Source of the DNA: Stercorarius parasiticus
Taxonomy: Eukaryota > Chordata > Aves > Charadriiformes > Stercorariidae
Direction: 5' to 3'
Length of the DNA stretch: 64,000 nt
Assembly: GCA_013396915.1 (NCBI GenBank)
Contig: VWZL01002850.1
Span: forward strand, 196,064-260,063
How positions within the stretch are numbered: position 1 is the stretch's first letter; every line of letters begins with the position of its first letter. Below, one piece after another: positions 11,301 through 21,072 of the stretch. The notes under the pieces were generated by a model, which was not told the DNA's origin, did no database searches, and saw only the letters and a program-made list of their open reading frames with translations. The position numbers and the translations under genes were made by a program.

Positions 11301-14300
11301 AAAGGACATAATAACAGGAAGACAGTGGTTACCAGAGCACAGGATTAAATGACGGACGACGGAACTCCAAAATGAAGAGACGAAAAGTGATAGATTAAAG
11401 GGGCGTTACTGTATTAGGCCTCTGGAGTTAAGAGATTTATCCATCTTAAACTCATTTCAAAGTGAAATTAAGGTTAAGCCTAAAGTGAATGGCATTAAGT
11501 TTAGTATCTCATCTCAAAAAAAAAAAATCAAGATGGAATGCTTTATGGAATGGAAAAATATCCATTTAGATTTTAAGAAATAACGACACTAAGCAACCAG
11601 AACTAACAAACTATATTCCTATATATCTTTCATACTAGCTTTATTTCTTATGCCCTCTAAGCCCTTCCACATATATATATTTCCATCCTTTGCCTCTTTT
11701 TCTCCTAATTACTGAATAGCTGGCAAATTCTAAAACGGATTCTAAGTTTGTGTCTGCTGATGGACAAGCAACAGATAACTCCTGAGTTTATTCCGCAGCC
11801 TTTCCCTGAGCAGAGGGACTAACCTGAGTTTTTCTGCTCCTTCCAGCTATCCATTCCCATGACACTTCTAGGAATTACCTTTTAGATGTTTGTCTGTATC
11901 AGCTGAGAGTAATTAGCAGGTTCAAAAATGACATGAGTGACTGACAGAAATATAGGAAAGCATTTCATTTTGCTGTAGTAATCTAGTCTTACTGTCATTT
12001 ATTGCATAATCACCTGCTTTGTATCTTTTTGTGGTGTATACAGTTAATTAACTGTATGTTAAGAGCACTATGCAGATTTTAAGCAGAAACGCTTTTTAGG
12101 TTACTTGAAGCCCGTTAGTGGTTGTTGTTGGGTCAAACAAGATTTCATTGCTTTGGAAATGGAAAACAAAGTAAATGGAATAATATCTTTTGTAAGAAAA
12201 ATAAGAAATGAATAGCAAAACTAAACATTTACTTCTATCTTCTGTACTGTAAGCAAAGCTTTTAACAAGAAATATCTGAATATTTAATCTTTTGTCTTCA
12301 GTACCTATAAGACAAACTAACCTTTTTAGCAGGAGAACTCGGTTTGAAAGGTGATGCAATTGGCTTCTCTATGAGTGGTTTCTTCACAGGTGGCAAAGGT
12401 TTGTCATTAAAATAGGGATTCGTGTCAAAATACGCCTGGGGATATAGATTTAACTTGAAAGGCCCTCCTTTAAGCAAACGTTTATGTTCCTCTTGAGCTT
12501 TCTGTAAAACAAATACTGTGAAAGAAACAATCTTGAGGATTTTTACTGTATGTTATTCTAAGAGAAAAATGGAAAGCATTAAATTTAGTCTTGGAGAATG
12601 TTCACTCTAACTTTAGTTGCTCTTGTTTGATGATCGAGGTTATTTTATATACCCACCATGTATAATGGAAGATAGATTCACTGGCCAGGAAGCACAACAA
12701 TCACCATGAAAATATGGTAGGAAAATGTCAGGAAAAGCACTGTGCATTTAAGATGTGTCTAACAGTATTGTAAACCTGGATCTTGGGCACACATCCATAT
12801 ATACATGCTTGACTCTGAATTTATCTCAACTGCAGGTAGCTGAATTTTTTCTTCTAATCTTGTCCTTACCGTAGACCAAAAAATGTCCTCCTGCTGCCAT
12901 CTTTCTCTACATATGATGAAAATATACAGGCTAACTAAAATCAGTGCAAGCAAATTTACAAGTTTTCTTAGATTTATGAACTTACATGAAAAAAGCAACA
13001 GGATTTTTTTAATATAGCATCTAGGATAATGACGTACCATTCTTCTGACAAAAACATAGAAGTATTAGTATTCTTGCTGTTAGCATTGCTTGGTCATTAT
13101 TGCATTGTAGCTTAAGGTCTCCAAATAAAAAATTAAGGTCAAATCCTGAATGGTAGCACTTGTGTGGGATACTGCCAGATGTCTCAACGAAAAAACAATA
13201 AACAAACAATACCTAAATCTTTTTTATACAGGATGATCATTAATTTGTTTTCTTCCTCCTCTTTGTAGATAAATATTAGTGATTTCAAGCTAAAGGAAAC
13301 ACCACAGGGAACAAAAAGTTCATGTAAATTGTAATAAATAATCATAACACTAATACATAATAAAGACAAATATTTTTACCTTTGCATTTATTCTTTCTAC
13401 TTCATACCCATCAGATTCATGCGGATATTGTTCGCCTATGGTAAGGTTTGCATAACTGTAAAAACACAATTAAGTACTCAGGTGTTCAAAACTCAAGAAA
13501 CATTTAATAAAATACTGTACAAGAAGCATTATTGTGAAGTTACCCATATCCAGTTCCTTTCTTTCCTGGATTAGTATAAAAATTCTTTCCAGGAGGAATG
13601 TATCTTTCTCTGGCTTTCAGTTGTGGACTGAAGTATGTATACGAACCTCCTATGGTTCCATAATAGCTGCCAAGTCCACATCTAAAAATAGCAAATGAAC
13701 ACATTAATTAATGTTTTGCAAATATTCGAGTCTTTCCATATCCAGTGTGCTAAAACCACAGCAAGTAGAAAACCCAAACAATAATACATTTCAAGAGTTA
13801 AACATAAAACCAGATCAGATCCATTGTGCATGGATCTACTACTACAGCAATTCCACACACAGTGTTATGGACAAAAAAGAAACAAGATGTTGGCGGAGAT
13901 GAAGTTTTAAGGTATTTTAATAATATAAATATGCTTAATAGAGATTATTTTGCCCCAACAAGGTAAAGTAACACTGGTAGAGACAGATTCACAAACAGAG
14001 ACACAGAGGAATAGGTTTAACAGACTTGATGCTTGATGACAAGAGGATAGTCTTTCCCACAAGTTTTTGGAGAACAGTAAGTTAGCATTGGTAGGACAAT
14101 GGAGTGGCAGGCAATGTGGGGTGCCTGCCTGAAAGATGTTTTTCTGGGAGATGGTAGGACTAGTTAACTTTCTGTCTTGCCACAGAAGGAACGTAAAAGG
14201 AAGCACAGCTCATTTAGGAGAAATACCTCTGCCTACAAAGCTGTAGGAATTCACAAAGACTGTGTTTCTAAAGACCAACTTGAAAATCAGTATTTGCTGA

Positions 14301-17300
14301 TAAGTGTCGGACATGCTCTCAAAGTACATCATCATGTACAAGGGCCGCTAAAGGAGAAAAGGACTGAGAGAAACTAATGAAACAGCTGAATGGCAATTTG
14401 GTCCACAAAGCTGCAGCTACCGTGGTCAAAAAAAAAACCCAACCAACCAACCCTCTGTCCTTGCACCCCAAAAAGCCAAAACAGAACAGGAAAAAATGAA
14501 CACGGGCAACTGTATGAGATCTGTCAACTACCCCAGATAGCCAAGGTAATCTCCTTTGCCTGTACTGTGCAATTATAGTGGGGAAAGAGTACAGTGTCTT
14601 AATGACTTCCTGCTTAAAAGGGCCGTTAATGAATAGTGACCGGATTAGGATGCAAAGATAACATTTGTCATCTTTGCACAGAATGCCAACCTGCCTTATT
14701 ATTACCCTCCATTTATTTAGGGACTTCATAAACCCCTATATAGAAATAAACGGACAAACTGACAATGCACTGACAACCTTTATCCTGGTGTTTCCTAACT
14801 CTTCAGTGCTTTATTTCATATTCTTTAAATGTCACTTCTGTGAGTAGGCTTTTTATATGCCAGTAACAAAATGACAAGAGAACAGACACATGAAGAAAAC
14901 AAAGGTCCAGGCTTCAGTCACATCTTCAATATGACATCTTTGCAACCTTTCCATTTCCAGCCAATAACAAATGTGGCTCCATTGTAAAGGCAAGATTCCC
15001 AAGAGCTGCTTATCATTCAGGCAGCCAAAAATAGCAATGCAGTGAACAGCAACAGAGCTCTGCACTAGTTCTGTAGTTATGATGGGAGTCAGTTTTGGAT
15101 ATAAGAAACATATAATCGCTCTCCATAATTGCTTCATGATTCCATTAAAAGACAACCTAACCACGTTCCCAGCTTCTGCTTTGCAGTATTCTGCCAGTAG
15201 GGATTTAGGGGAGGATAAAGACAAAAAAGAACCTGTGCTAAAATTCATGTCTAGAAGAATTCAAAAGTCCTACAAGAGTAAGAGCACAAGCTGCTGCCCC
15301 CACAGCCAACAAGTGCATTTGTGGAGGCTGTACATGGAAGAGAGCGCGTTAACAGGTCTTTGTTGTATGCAGGACTCCCACTGTTGGACTCACTCAGAAA
15401 GTAAGTGAACAGGACTCTCATTGACTGACACGGATTTGAAATCAGTGCCCAGGTGTTTCTAACAGTTAAACCCTTATAAATAATTTGGTTGCTATAAAGT
15501 CAAGTTGTAGTTGAAAGAAAGTTTTGAACACGGAACTCACACATTGTCCCATCAGAAATAGCACATGTATATCCAAAAGAAAGCATACACACCATGTCTT
15601 ACATCCCTATTGAAAGCTAAGATGTTCCTGTAACATACAACAGAACATAGCTAATCCTTGCATCCGAAAATATATATACATACAATAAACTCTCCAAACT
15701 TTCCAAAAACAAAGCTGCAGAAAGATATGACTAAATAGAACCATGAGACTGTAAGCACTAGGCCCTGTACACAGATTGAATCCTCCTGTCTCTTATTGCA
15801 GCAACAACAAAACAAGATTGTATGGTTATAAATAAGTAACCGGGCACTATCTGTTTTTTACGTGTGATTAATAATTGTTATATGACACCAATTGCATTGG
15901 TGTCACTTTCTTATGCAATTAATGTTGTGCAAATAGCAAAGACGCATTTATTTTAATATTCTGCATATATTCCTCAGCTCTGTAACACATTCTAATCATC
16001 CTAAAGGATAATTGTCCTAAAGGATAATGGATATGGATTTGCTGAAAGGAAAATGTTGCACCTGGATAATGGCCCCTTTTCCTACTGCTTATGCAATATA
16101 GATGCCATTCCTATTTTGGGAGGCTCAGAAATGGGAGGGAGAAGATATTGTATCTGACAAGTTCCAAGAGACTTCCTCCTAAATTAAAATGAAACATTCA
16201 TTTGTTAATTATCCACACCCTTTTCCCATAGCCATCTTCATTTTAATCAAAAGTAAAAAGCTAAAGTTTAAGAAAACTGTTTACAGCAAAAAACAGTAGT
16301 TAAGAGCAAGCATCAGGACCTGATTTCTACTTGTATTCAGCCTTCCCTGTGTTGTTGCTCAAAATTCTTTCCTCAGTACTAACACCACATTGTATGAAAA
16401 AACAATATTGTACTCCTATTACAGGTTTTATAAGAAATAATCTGTGAAAACCATCTTTAGCGTACAGAAAAGAAAAAAGGTCAATTTAAAACATTGTCAC
16501 AAGACTTACGGCAATTTGTCTCCATTACTTGGGAGGAAAGCTTTGCCCAAATTTTTCTTTGATTCTGCCAATCTATAGCGTCTCCTTAGCTGAACAGGGT
16601 TTGAGTAGGCTTCACCATCGAAAATCCTCACAAACTGGGGCTCAAAATAACCTGCCTGCAGAGCTGACAATTTTTTGGTCCCCCCAGGTAACATCTGTCT
16701 GTTCTTGCTCGCAGCTTCGTTAAAAGCGCCTTTAAAAAAGTAAGCACTGTAAATAACTGTTCAGCGTTAGTGCTGCTCTTAGCCTACGTAAAAAAAAGTA
16801 AGGTCTCGATCAGGGTGGCTCAAAGAATGTACTACAGAGCATTTAATTTGTAAATGGTGCACATAAATGGTTGTGTCTGAAAGACAATGCTATGAGAAGG
16901 TATTCACAGCACCTAGTTTTAGTTTTCTAACTCCTGCACTTGCTTTACAGGCAATGGAGGAAAACTGATTACTCCACAGCTAGAGCTGGAGCTGATGCCT
17001 GTTTATATACTACAAGTAAGATTTCAGAGAACATCTCTCTCTCTCTCTCCCACTGACGCTTACGCAGGTAGAAGAGCTTAAGTGTCTCCAGCTGGGTTTT
17101 GAATCCCCAGCAGCTCAGTGTGGCAGAGGTATGTCAGCTGGGTGGACATGATCATCACTGACACCACACCACAGCAGAAATGCCTGTGCTGGGATGCCAC
17201 GACGATTTCACATTATCACTTCAAAGCAGCTACTGAGGGTTAACCTCAGTACCCTTCCTAATTACAAAAATTACCTTTCTCAATGAGTATGCCCATTAAA

Positions 17301-17827
17301 CAACAAGAAAAAGAAAATATTCTTTAAAAAAACAGGATGGGAGATCTCACACGTGATTCAGGTCAGAACAGAAAAAAAAATTGCAACACTAATTTAAAAA
17401 TAATGACAGGAGCACACAAAAACTATTGTTTTTCACAAAAGCAGGAAAATACTGGTAACTTGCAGATAATTAATATTAAAAAGAAATGTATACACTAAAA
17501 GATTTTATCAATCTATTCTGCATACATATTTTTCAGTTTTGCTGGATTTTTCCTTTCTTTGATATATTTGTTCCAACATATCAAGCCTTTCACTTAATAA
17601 TACAGACCTGAGCAAAAATATGCATAAAAAAGCAGTTCCCCCTAACAAAAAAAAAAAAAAAANTCTGAAAGTAGACGGTACTAGAGGTGGTCCCTATCAC
17701 TAAAAAGTGATTAAAATTAAATGCACTTACGCGTATAATGTGGTACATATTTATCTCCTATGGTAATATAACCCATTTCACTGAAGAGGCCGATCCTCTC
17801 CATATCACTTTTCCCTTCGGCAGGCAT
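8304..17827 (-). CDS. CFAP96: CFAP96 (C4orf47), cilia- and flagella-associated protein 96
   Basis: Seven coding exons on the minus strand, in transcript order: 17827-17731, 16729-16510, 13681-13544, 13455-13380, 12501-12322, 10342-10170, 8352-8304. They join in consistent phase to 933 nt, 310 residues; the human protein is about 309. Recognised by family-specific stretches: start MPAEGKSDMERIGLFSEM, MLPGGTKKLSALQAGYF, KKNLGKAFLPSNGDKLP, GSYYGTIGG, GKKGTGYGYANLTIG, GGPFKLNLYP, GGMKGGTFDPYPSHSADPYV, and the tail GKNYKT. There is no signal peptide, membrane segment or enzyme domain. The family is known as a ciliary/centrosomal, axoneme-associated protein; molecular action is not readable from sequence. 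It is head to head with UFSP2 and likely shares its CpG-rich promoter, with a noncoding first exon near 20.9 kb that I could not place. Confidence 0.95.
10170..10342 (-). CDS. CFAP96: CFAP96 coding exon 6
   Basis: Encodes about residues 238-295, including GGMKGGTFDPYPSHSADPYV and IFHPPAGPKSRPV. The frame requires the acceptor TTTTTTAG|TCAGGGGG; using the next AG four bases on would cause an immediate stop. Donor ACAAG|GTAAGC. Confidence 0.94.
12322..12501 (-). CDS. CFAP96: CFAP96 coding exon 5
   Basis: 180 nt, phase 0 at both ends, residues 178-237. Contains HKRLLKGGPFKLNLYP, YFDTNPYFND and a lysine/proline-rich linker ending SSPAKK. Acceptor GTTTTACAG, donor AAAAAG|GTTAGT. Confidence 0.94.
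13380..13455 (-). CDS. CFAP96: CFAP96 coding exon 4
   Basis: 76 nt encoding YANLTIGEQYPHESDGYEVE and the following RINAK. Acceptor TTTTTACAG and donor AAAG|GTAAAA. The first base completes the glycine codon of GYG. Confidence 0.92.
13544..13681 (-). CDS. CFAP96: CFAP96 coding exon 3
   Basis: 138 nt encoding CGLGSYYGTIGGSYTYFSPQ through ERYIPPGKNFYTNPGKKGTG. Acceptor TATTTTTAG, donor TATGG|GTAACT. This is one of the best conserved parts of the protein. Confidence 0.94.
15883..15905. repeat. Near-palindrome: 10-bp arms, 3-bp spacer
   Basis: TGACACCAAT and its exact reverse complement ATTGGTGTCA are separated by TGC, in CFAP96 intron 2. Each arm holds a CCAAT/ATTGG core. Confidence 0.8.
16009..16039. 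repeat. 16-bp tandem duplication
   Basis: Two adjacent copies of TCCTAAAGGATAATKG in CFAP96 intron 2. Confidence 0.75.
16510..16729 (-). CDS. CFAP96: CFAP96 coding exon 2
   Basis: 220 nt encoding about residues 33-106: AFNEAASKNRQMLPGG, ALQAGYFEPQFVRIFDGEAY, LRRRYRLAESKKNLGKAFLP. It enters at phase 1, matching the end of exon 1 (C|GC, Arg). Donor TTGCC|GTAAGT. Confidence 0.95.
17033..17050. repeat. (TC)n microsatellite
   Basis: Short pure TC run in CFAP96 intron 1. Confidence 0.8.
17731..17827 (-). CDS. CFAP96: CFAP96 coding exon 1
   Basis: ATG at 17827 in GCCATGC context begins MPAEGKSDMERIGLFSEMGY, close to the human start. The exon ends ACGC|GTAAGT in phase 1. No upstream in-frame alternative keeps homology. 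Confidence 0.93.
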
Positions 17828-17918
17828 GGCTGGATCTGTGTGACAGGGCACTGCACTAAAAGGGCTGAACTACCCTTGCTTATTTGTTCCACTGCAAAAG
17901 TCTATAAGCAGTCCACAC
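17828..17918 (-). other. CFAP96: CFAP96 5' UTR part of the first coding exon
   Basis: A good acceptor (TTTTTGTTTACAG|GTGTGG) lies 91 nt upstream of the ATG. This indicates a spliced 5' UTR with a noncoding exon further upstream, presumably in the CpG-rich promoter near 20.9 kb. Confidence 0.6.
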
Positions 17919-17999
17919 CTGTAAACAAAAAGTTTATAAGTCAAATACAAGAAGTTTTGGTTAAAAATATTAGCAATAAATGTAATCTGAAGAAAGTAA

Positions 18000-19590
18000 C
18001 CTAGAATATGATCGACAGCTTTGGTTCTCATAGGACAAATGGACTATGTGGGATTTAGACACCTCTGATAAAAAAATTCTAAACATGAGCGGAGAGAGGA
18101 AATCAAATGTATTTGTAATACCACTGGCGCGACTCTTACTGAATTTACGTAGTTTGGGTCAAAATTTATAACTGGTATCTTCAGCGTACCAAGATGAGAC
18201 ATTTTGGTGGCATTAACAGCTAGTAATAAAGCACGCCAAGCAGCCTCCTTCTTCCTGTGGGTTATCTCGAGCAATGGTTTTCAGTCACTTTCTAATAATG
18301 ATATAGAAAGTCAGTGTATGGGCAAATTTGGGGTAAAACATAAAAGTGGAATTTTATAAACCCTCTAACTAATCCAAGACCTGGTCATGGTAAATATCTC
18401 CAACTTCTTGGTTTTAATGCAAATGATTTACAATAAATGTTAGTTTTTCCTCATCATCACCCTCATTGCAGCCTGCCAAAACTAAGGAAAATGCCTAGTC
18501 AACACTCAAGGGCTTGAATAGAGAGCGGCTTAGCACTAGAATTCCCAGAGATCTGATTCCCAGAGAGGAAGATGACAATATATGGTAAGTTCACCAAGAA
18601 TGGAAATTAAGGTAGAAGAAATTAGTTAATATGTTAGGAAAGCTATTTATTGAAAGTCATGGAATACAAGAATTACCAAAAAAATCAAGAATATGCAAAC
18701 AAATAGCTGAAGGATCTGTGTCCATACAGCTCAAAAGAGAGCAGGGAAGTTATGACATTAGGGTGGAATACAGATTAAAAACAAAGGAGATCAAGTCCCA
18801 TGTTGGTATTAACTATGGGGGCAAAGGCAAGATGGAAAATAGGAATGAAAATAACTCAGGCAGCAGAAAACTCTGAGAGATTAATATCACACATTAGCTG
18901 GCATTTGTGCGCAGAGCAGAAAAGTGGCAGCAGCACAGCAGTGGAAATCTATATAATAATATAGATTTTATATATTGTATTATAAAAAATAATATGCTGG
19001 AACACTGTACGATGGAAGGGCTAGCCCCATTGTGCTTATGTTCAGCACACAGGAAGCGTCCAGAAGTTTTGAAGCAATTTATTTTGCAACGCGTGGAGTT
19101 TCACACTGTAAAATGCACCACCGCTTCATCAGAAAAACTCAGGATTGTTCTTTGATTATTGGTAGATCTAGATGTCAGGTAAGGGACCACCGGGCAGGCA
19201 ACAACAACTAGCACTGAAGGATGACAAACTGACCCTTGGAAACAAACTTATGGTTTTGCTGTTATGAAGCTAGTTGGTGTTATTGATGAGGAGGATAGGA
19301 ATAAATTATCAAAAATAAATAGACATGGAATTTAGTTATACAGTGTAAAGTAAAGATCGTTGATCAAGGAATTAATGGTAAGGATTTTTGGACCTCAGCA
19401 GTTCAACACAACCAAGGAGATGTAATGAGGGGGACGAGCCTGGCCTTGAAGTCACAGCACTGCGAGGCAGTGGGAGGTCAAGCACAATTCTGGAGTGTCT
19501 CCCAAGGAATGTGTAGGAAAGGTGAGGAAATACCAATATTTTGCCATAGCGCGCTGATACCACATCAACTGGATTAAGTACCGCTCCAGT
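18000..19590. other. CFAP96 upstream intron or flank, nothing recognised
   Basis: AT-rich sequence with only short frames and no repeat I can name. It should be the first (noncoding) intron of CFAP96 if that gene starts in the CpG island. Confidence 0.4.
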
Positions 19591-20022
19591 TAGTTGCCCA
19601 AGCTAAAGAAGGCTGTGGTGGTGCAGACCCATTGAGCCATATTGCAATGTCAGGACCAGCCAAAATTGTGTTCTCGTCTTGGTGGCAGGGCTGGGACGAT
19701 CTGTCACTTTTTTACCTTCGTGGCAAGTGCAGTGAGTTGGGACAATCGCGTACTTTCTTGTCCTGGTTACAAGAGCAGCCAGTCGGGACAACCAGGCACC
19801 CCCTAACCTTACATGAACCTCCTGCTGCATGGATCACAGCCCTGTCTGTAAGGCACCAGAATTGCCTGACGAGAACTGTGGCCAAAATGGAAAACTACTG
19901 ACCAAAGTCCATCATTTTCCAATTCTATGAACAGCCTTCCCAAGTGGGACCCTTTGAGTTCTCCGGGATCGCAGCAGGCCGTGACCCAGCACCTCCCCCT
20001 GAGCGGGGACATCTCTCGGGGC

Positions 20023-20194
20023 AGATTTTGTGACGATTTCAAAGAGATTTTGCGAGAATATTAAAGCATAGATTTTGTGAGGATTTCCAAAGGTAGATTT
20101 CGCGAGGATTTCAAAGATCAGATTTCATGAGGATATTAAATTGTAGGTTTTGTGAGGTAAATTCAAAAGGTGGATTTCACAAGGATTTCAGAGA
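20023..20194. repeat. Degenerate tandem array, ~25-bp unit, ~7 copies
   Basis: Units start near 20023, 20045, 20070, 20095, 20120, 20145 and 20172 and share a loose consensus AGATTTYGYGAGGATTTCAA. The array sits about 0.5-1 kb from the UFSP2/CFAP96 promoter. Confidence 0.85.
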
Positions 20195-20342
20195 CTGCCC
20201 ACTGACAAATGCCGACAAAGGAAAAGAGTAATTCATTACTGTTGTATTTCTCAAGGTTTCAAAGATAATTTCATACCAATAATTTACTACTTTTTTGCAA
20301 AAAGAGATAATTTTAATTACATAGGGTAACCTCTATATCTCT

Positions 20343-20452
20343 GTGTGTGTCATTTGATTTAGGAAACTGCTTACGCCTCGTGTGATTTAGGAAAACTCTG
20401 TGGTAAATCTTGTGTTTTATGTGGGTGTGCGATTTGATTTAGGAAACTCGTC
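20343..20452. repeat. Three imperfect ATTTAGGAAACT repeats
   Basis: The motif GTGTGYSATTTGATTTAGG recurs at about 20343 and 20425, with a shortened copy at 20377. It belongs to the LTR-like block. Confidence 0.6.
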
Positions 20453-21017
20453 TCAGGCGAACCTTGCCATTTTCCAATCTTTAACTAAGTCGCGCCGTGT
20501 TGGTTCTAGGAAATTTTGTTAAATCACTTTGATAACCGGCTGATGATTAAGTATCGTTAAAAATCATCCAACCTAACCCTTTGTTAGTAAACCTGAAACC
20601 ACCGTTACCTCAAAGATGTCCAGAAAACCTAAATCAACATTCGCGACAACGGCTCCCCCCCGCCGCACCTCACCACAGGCACGGCAGGCCGGTGAATCAT
20701 GAGGGAACCGATACCTCACTGGCCTCAGACCACCGCCGAGAGGAACGAACGGCGATCAGCCGGCGGCGACCCCCGGGGCTGGTCGCCCTCGCTTGGTCCA
20801 CGGTTGCCCGGGAGGCGGGAAAGTCCAACAAGCAAACTCTCGCCTATTTCCTCCCCCCCCCCCGCTCCATGCATTGGTACGGCCCGAGGCGATCGCGGCT
20901 GCGCAGCCCCGCACTGCGGAGCCGGGCGGGACCACGCCTGCGCGGGGGTGGGGAGGGGCGGGAGAGAGCGATGCGGGCGGCGCGGCGCTGAGGGACGTGG
21001 TGAGTTTGAAGGGAGCG

Positions 21018-21030
21018 CGAAATGGCGGCG
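21018..21030 (+). promoter_or_regulatory. UFSP2: YY1-type motif over the UFSP2 start codon
   Basis: CGAAATGGCGGCG matches the YY1 core AANATGGCGGC exactly, with the ATG being the start codon. YY1 sites just downstream of the TSS are common in TATA-less housekeeping promoters. Confidence 0.6.
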
Positions 21031-21072
21031 GGGGAGCGGGCTGGGGCGCTGCCCGGTCCTGTGTCGAGCGGG
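21022..21072 (+). CDS. UFSP2: UFSP2 coding exon 1
   Basis: ATG in a YY1-like context, 17 codons, donor GAGCGGG|GTGAGC, phase 0. It is not conserved with the human N-terminus. Initiation at Met23 in exon 2 remains possible. Confidence 0.75.

Larger units (their letters stand above)
19600..20575 (+). mobile_element. LTR-like block, orientation and limits uncertain
   Basis: Sequence here is unlike its flanks. It has a GC-rich promoter-like core (CCGGGATCGCAGCAGGCCGT and CCCTGAGCGGGGACATCTCT, 19960-20020), a degenerate tandem array (20023-20194), an AT-rich stretch and a set of ATTTAGGAAACT repeats. The core resembles the GGGATCAGGCGACGGGCTGA core of the LTR at 62.1-63.0 kb in layout. I infer an old ERV LTR; no TSD or gag/pol was found. 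Confidence 0.35.

Noticed and set aside
20793..20835. GTTGCCCGGGAGGC as an X-box in the CFAP96 promoter
   Set aside because: Only the first half-site fits; the second half lacks GNAAC.
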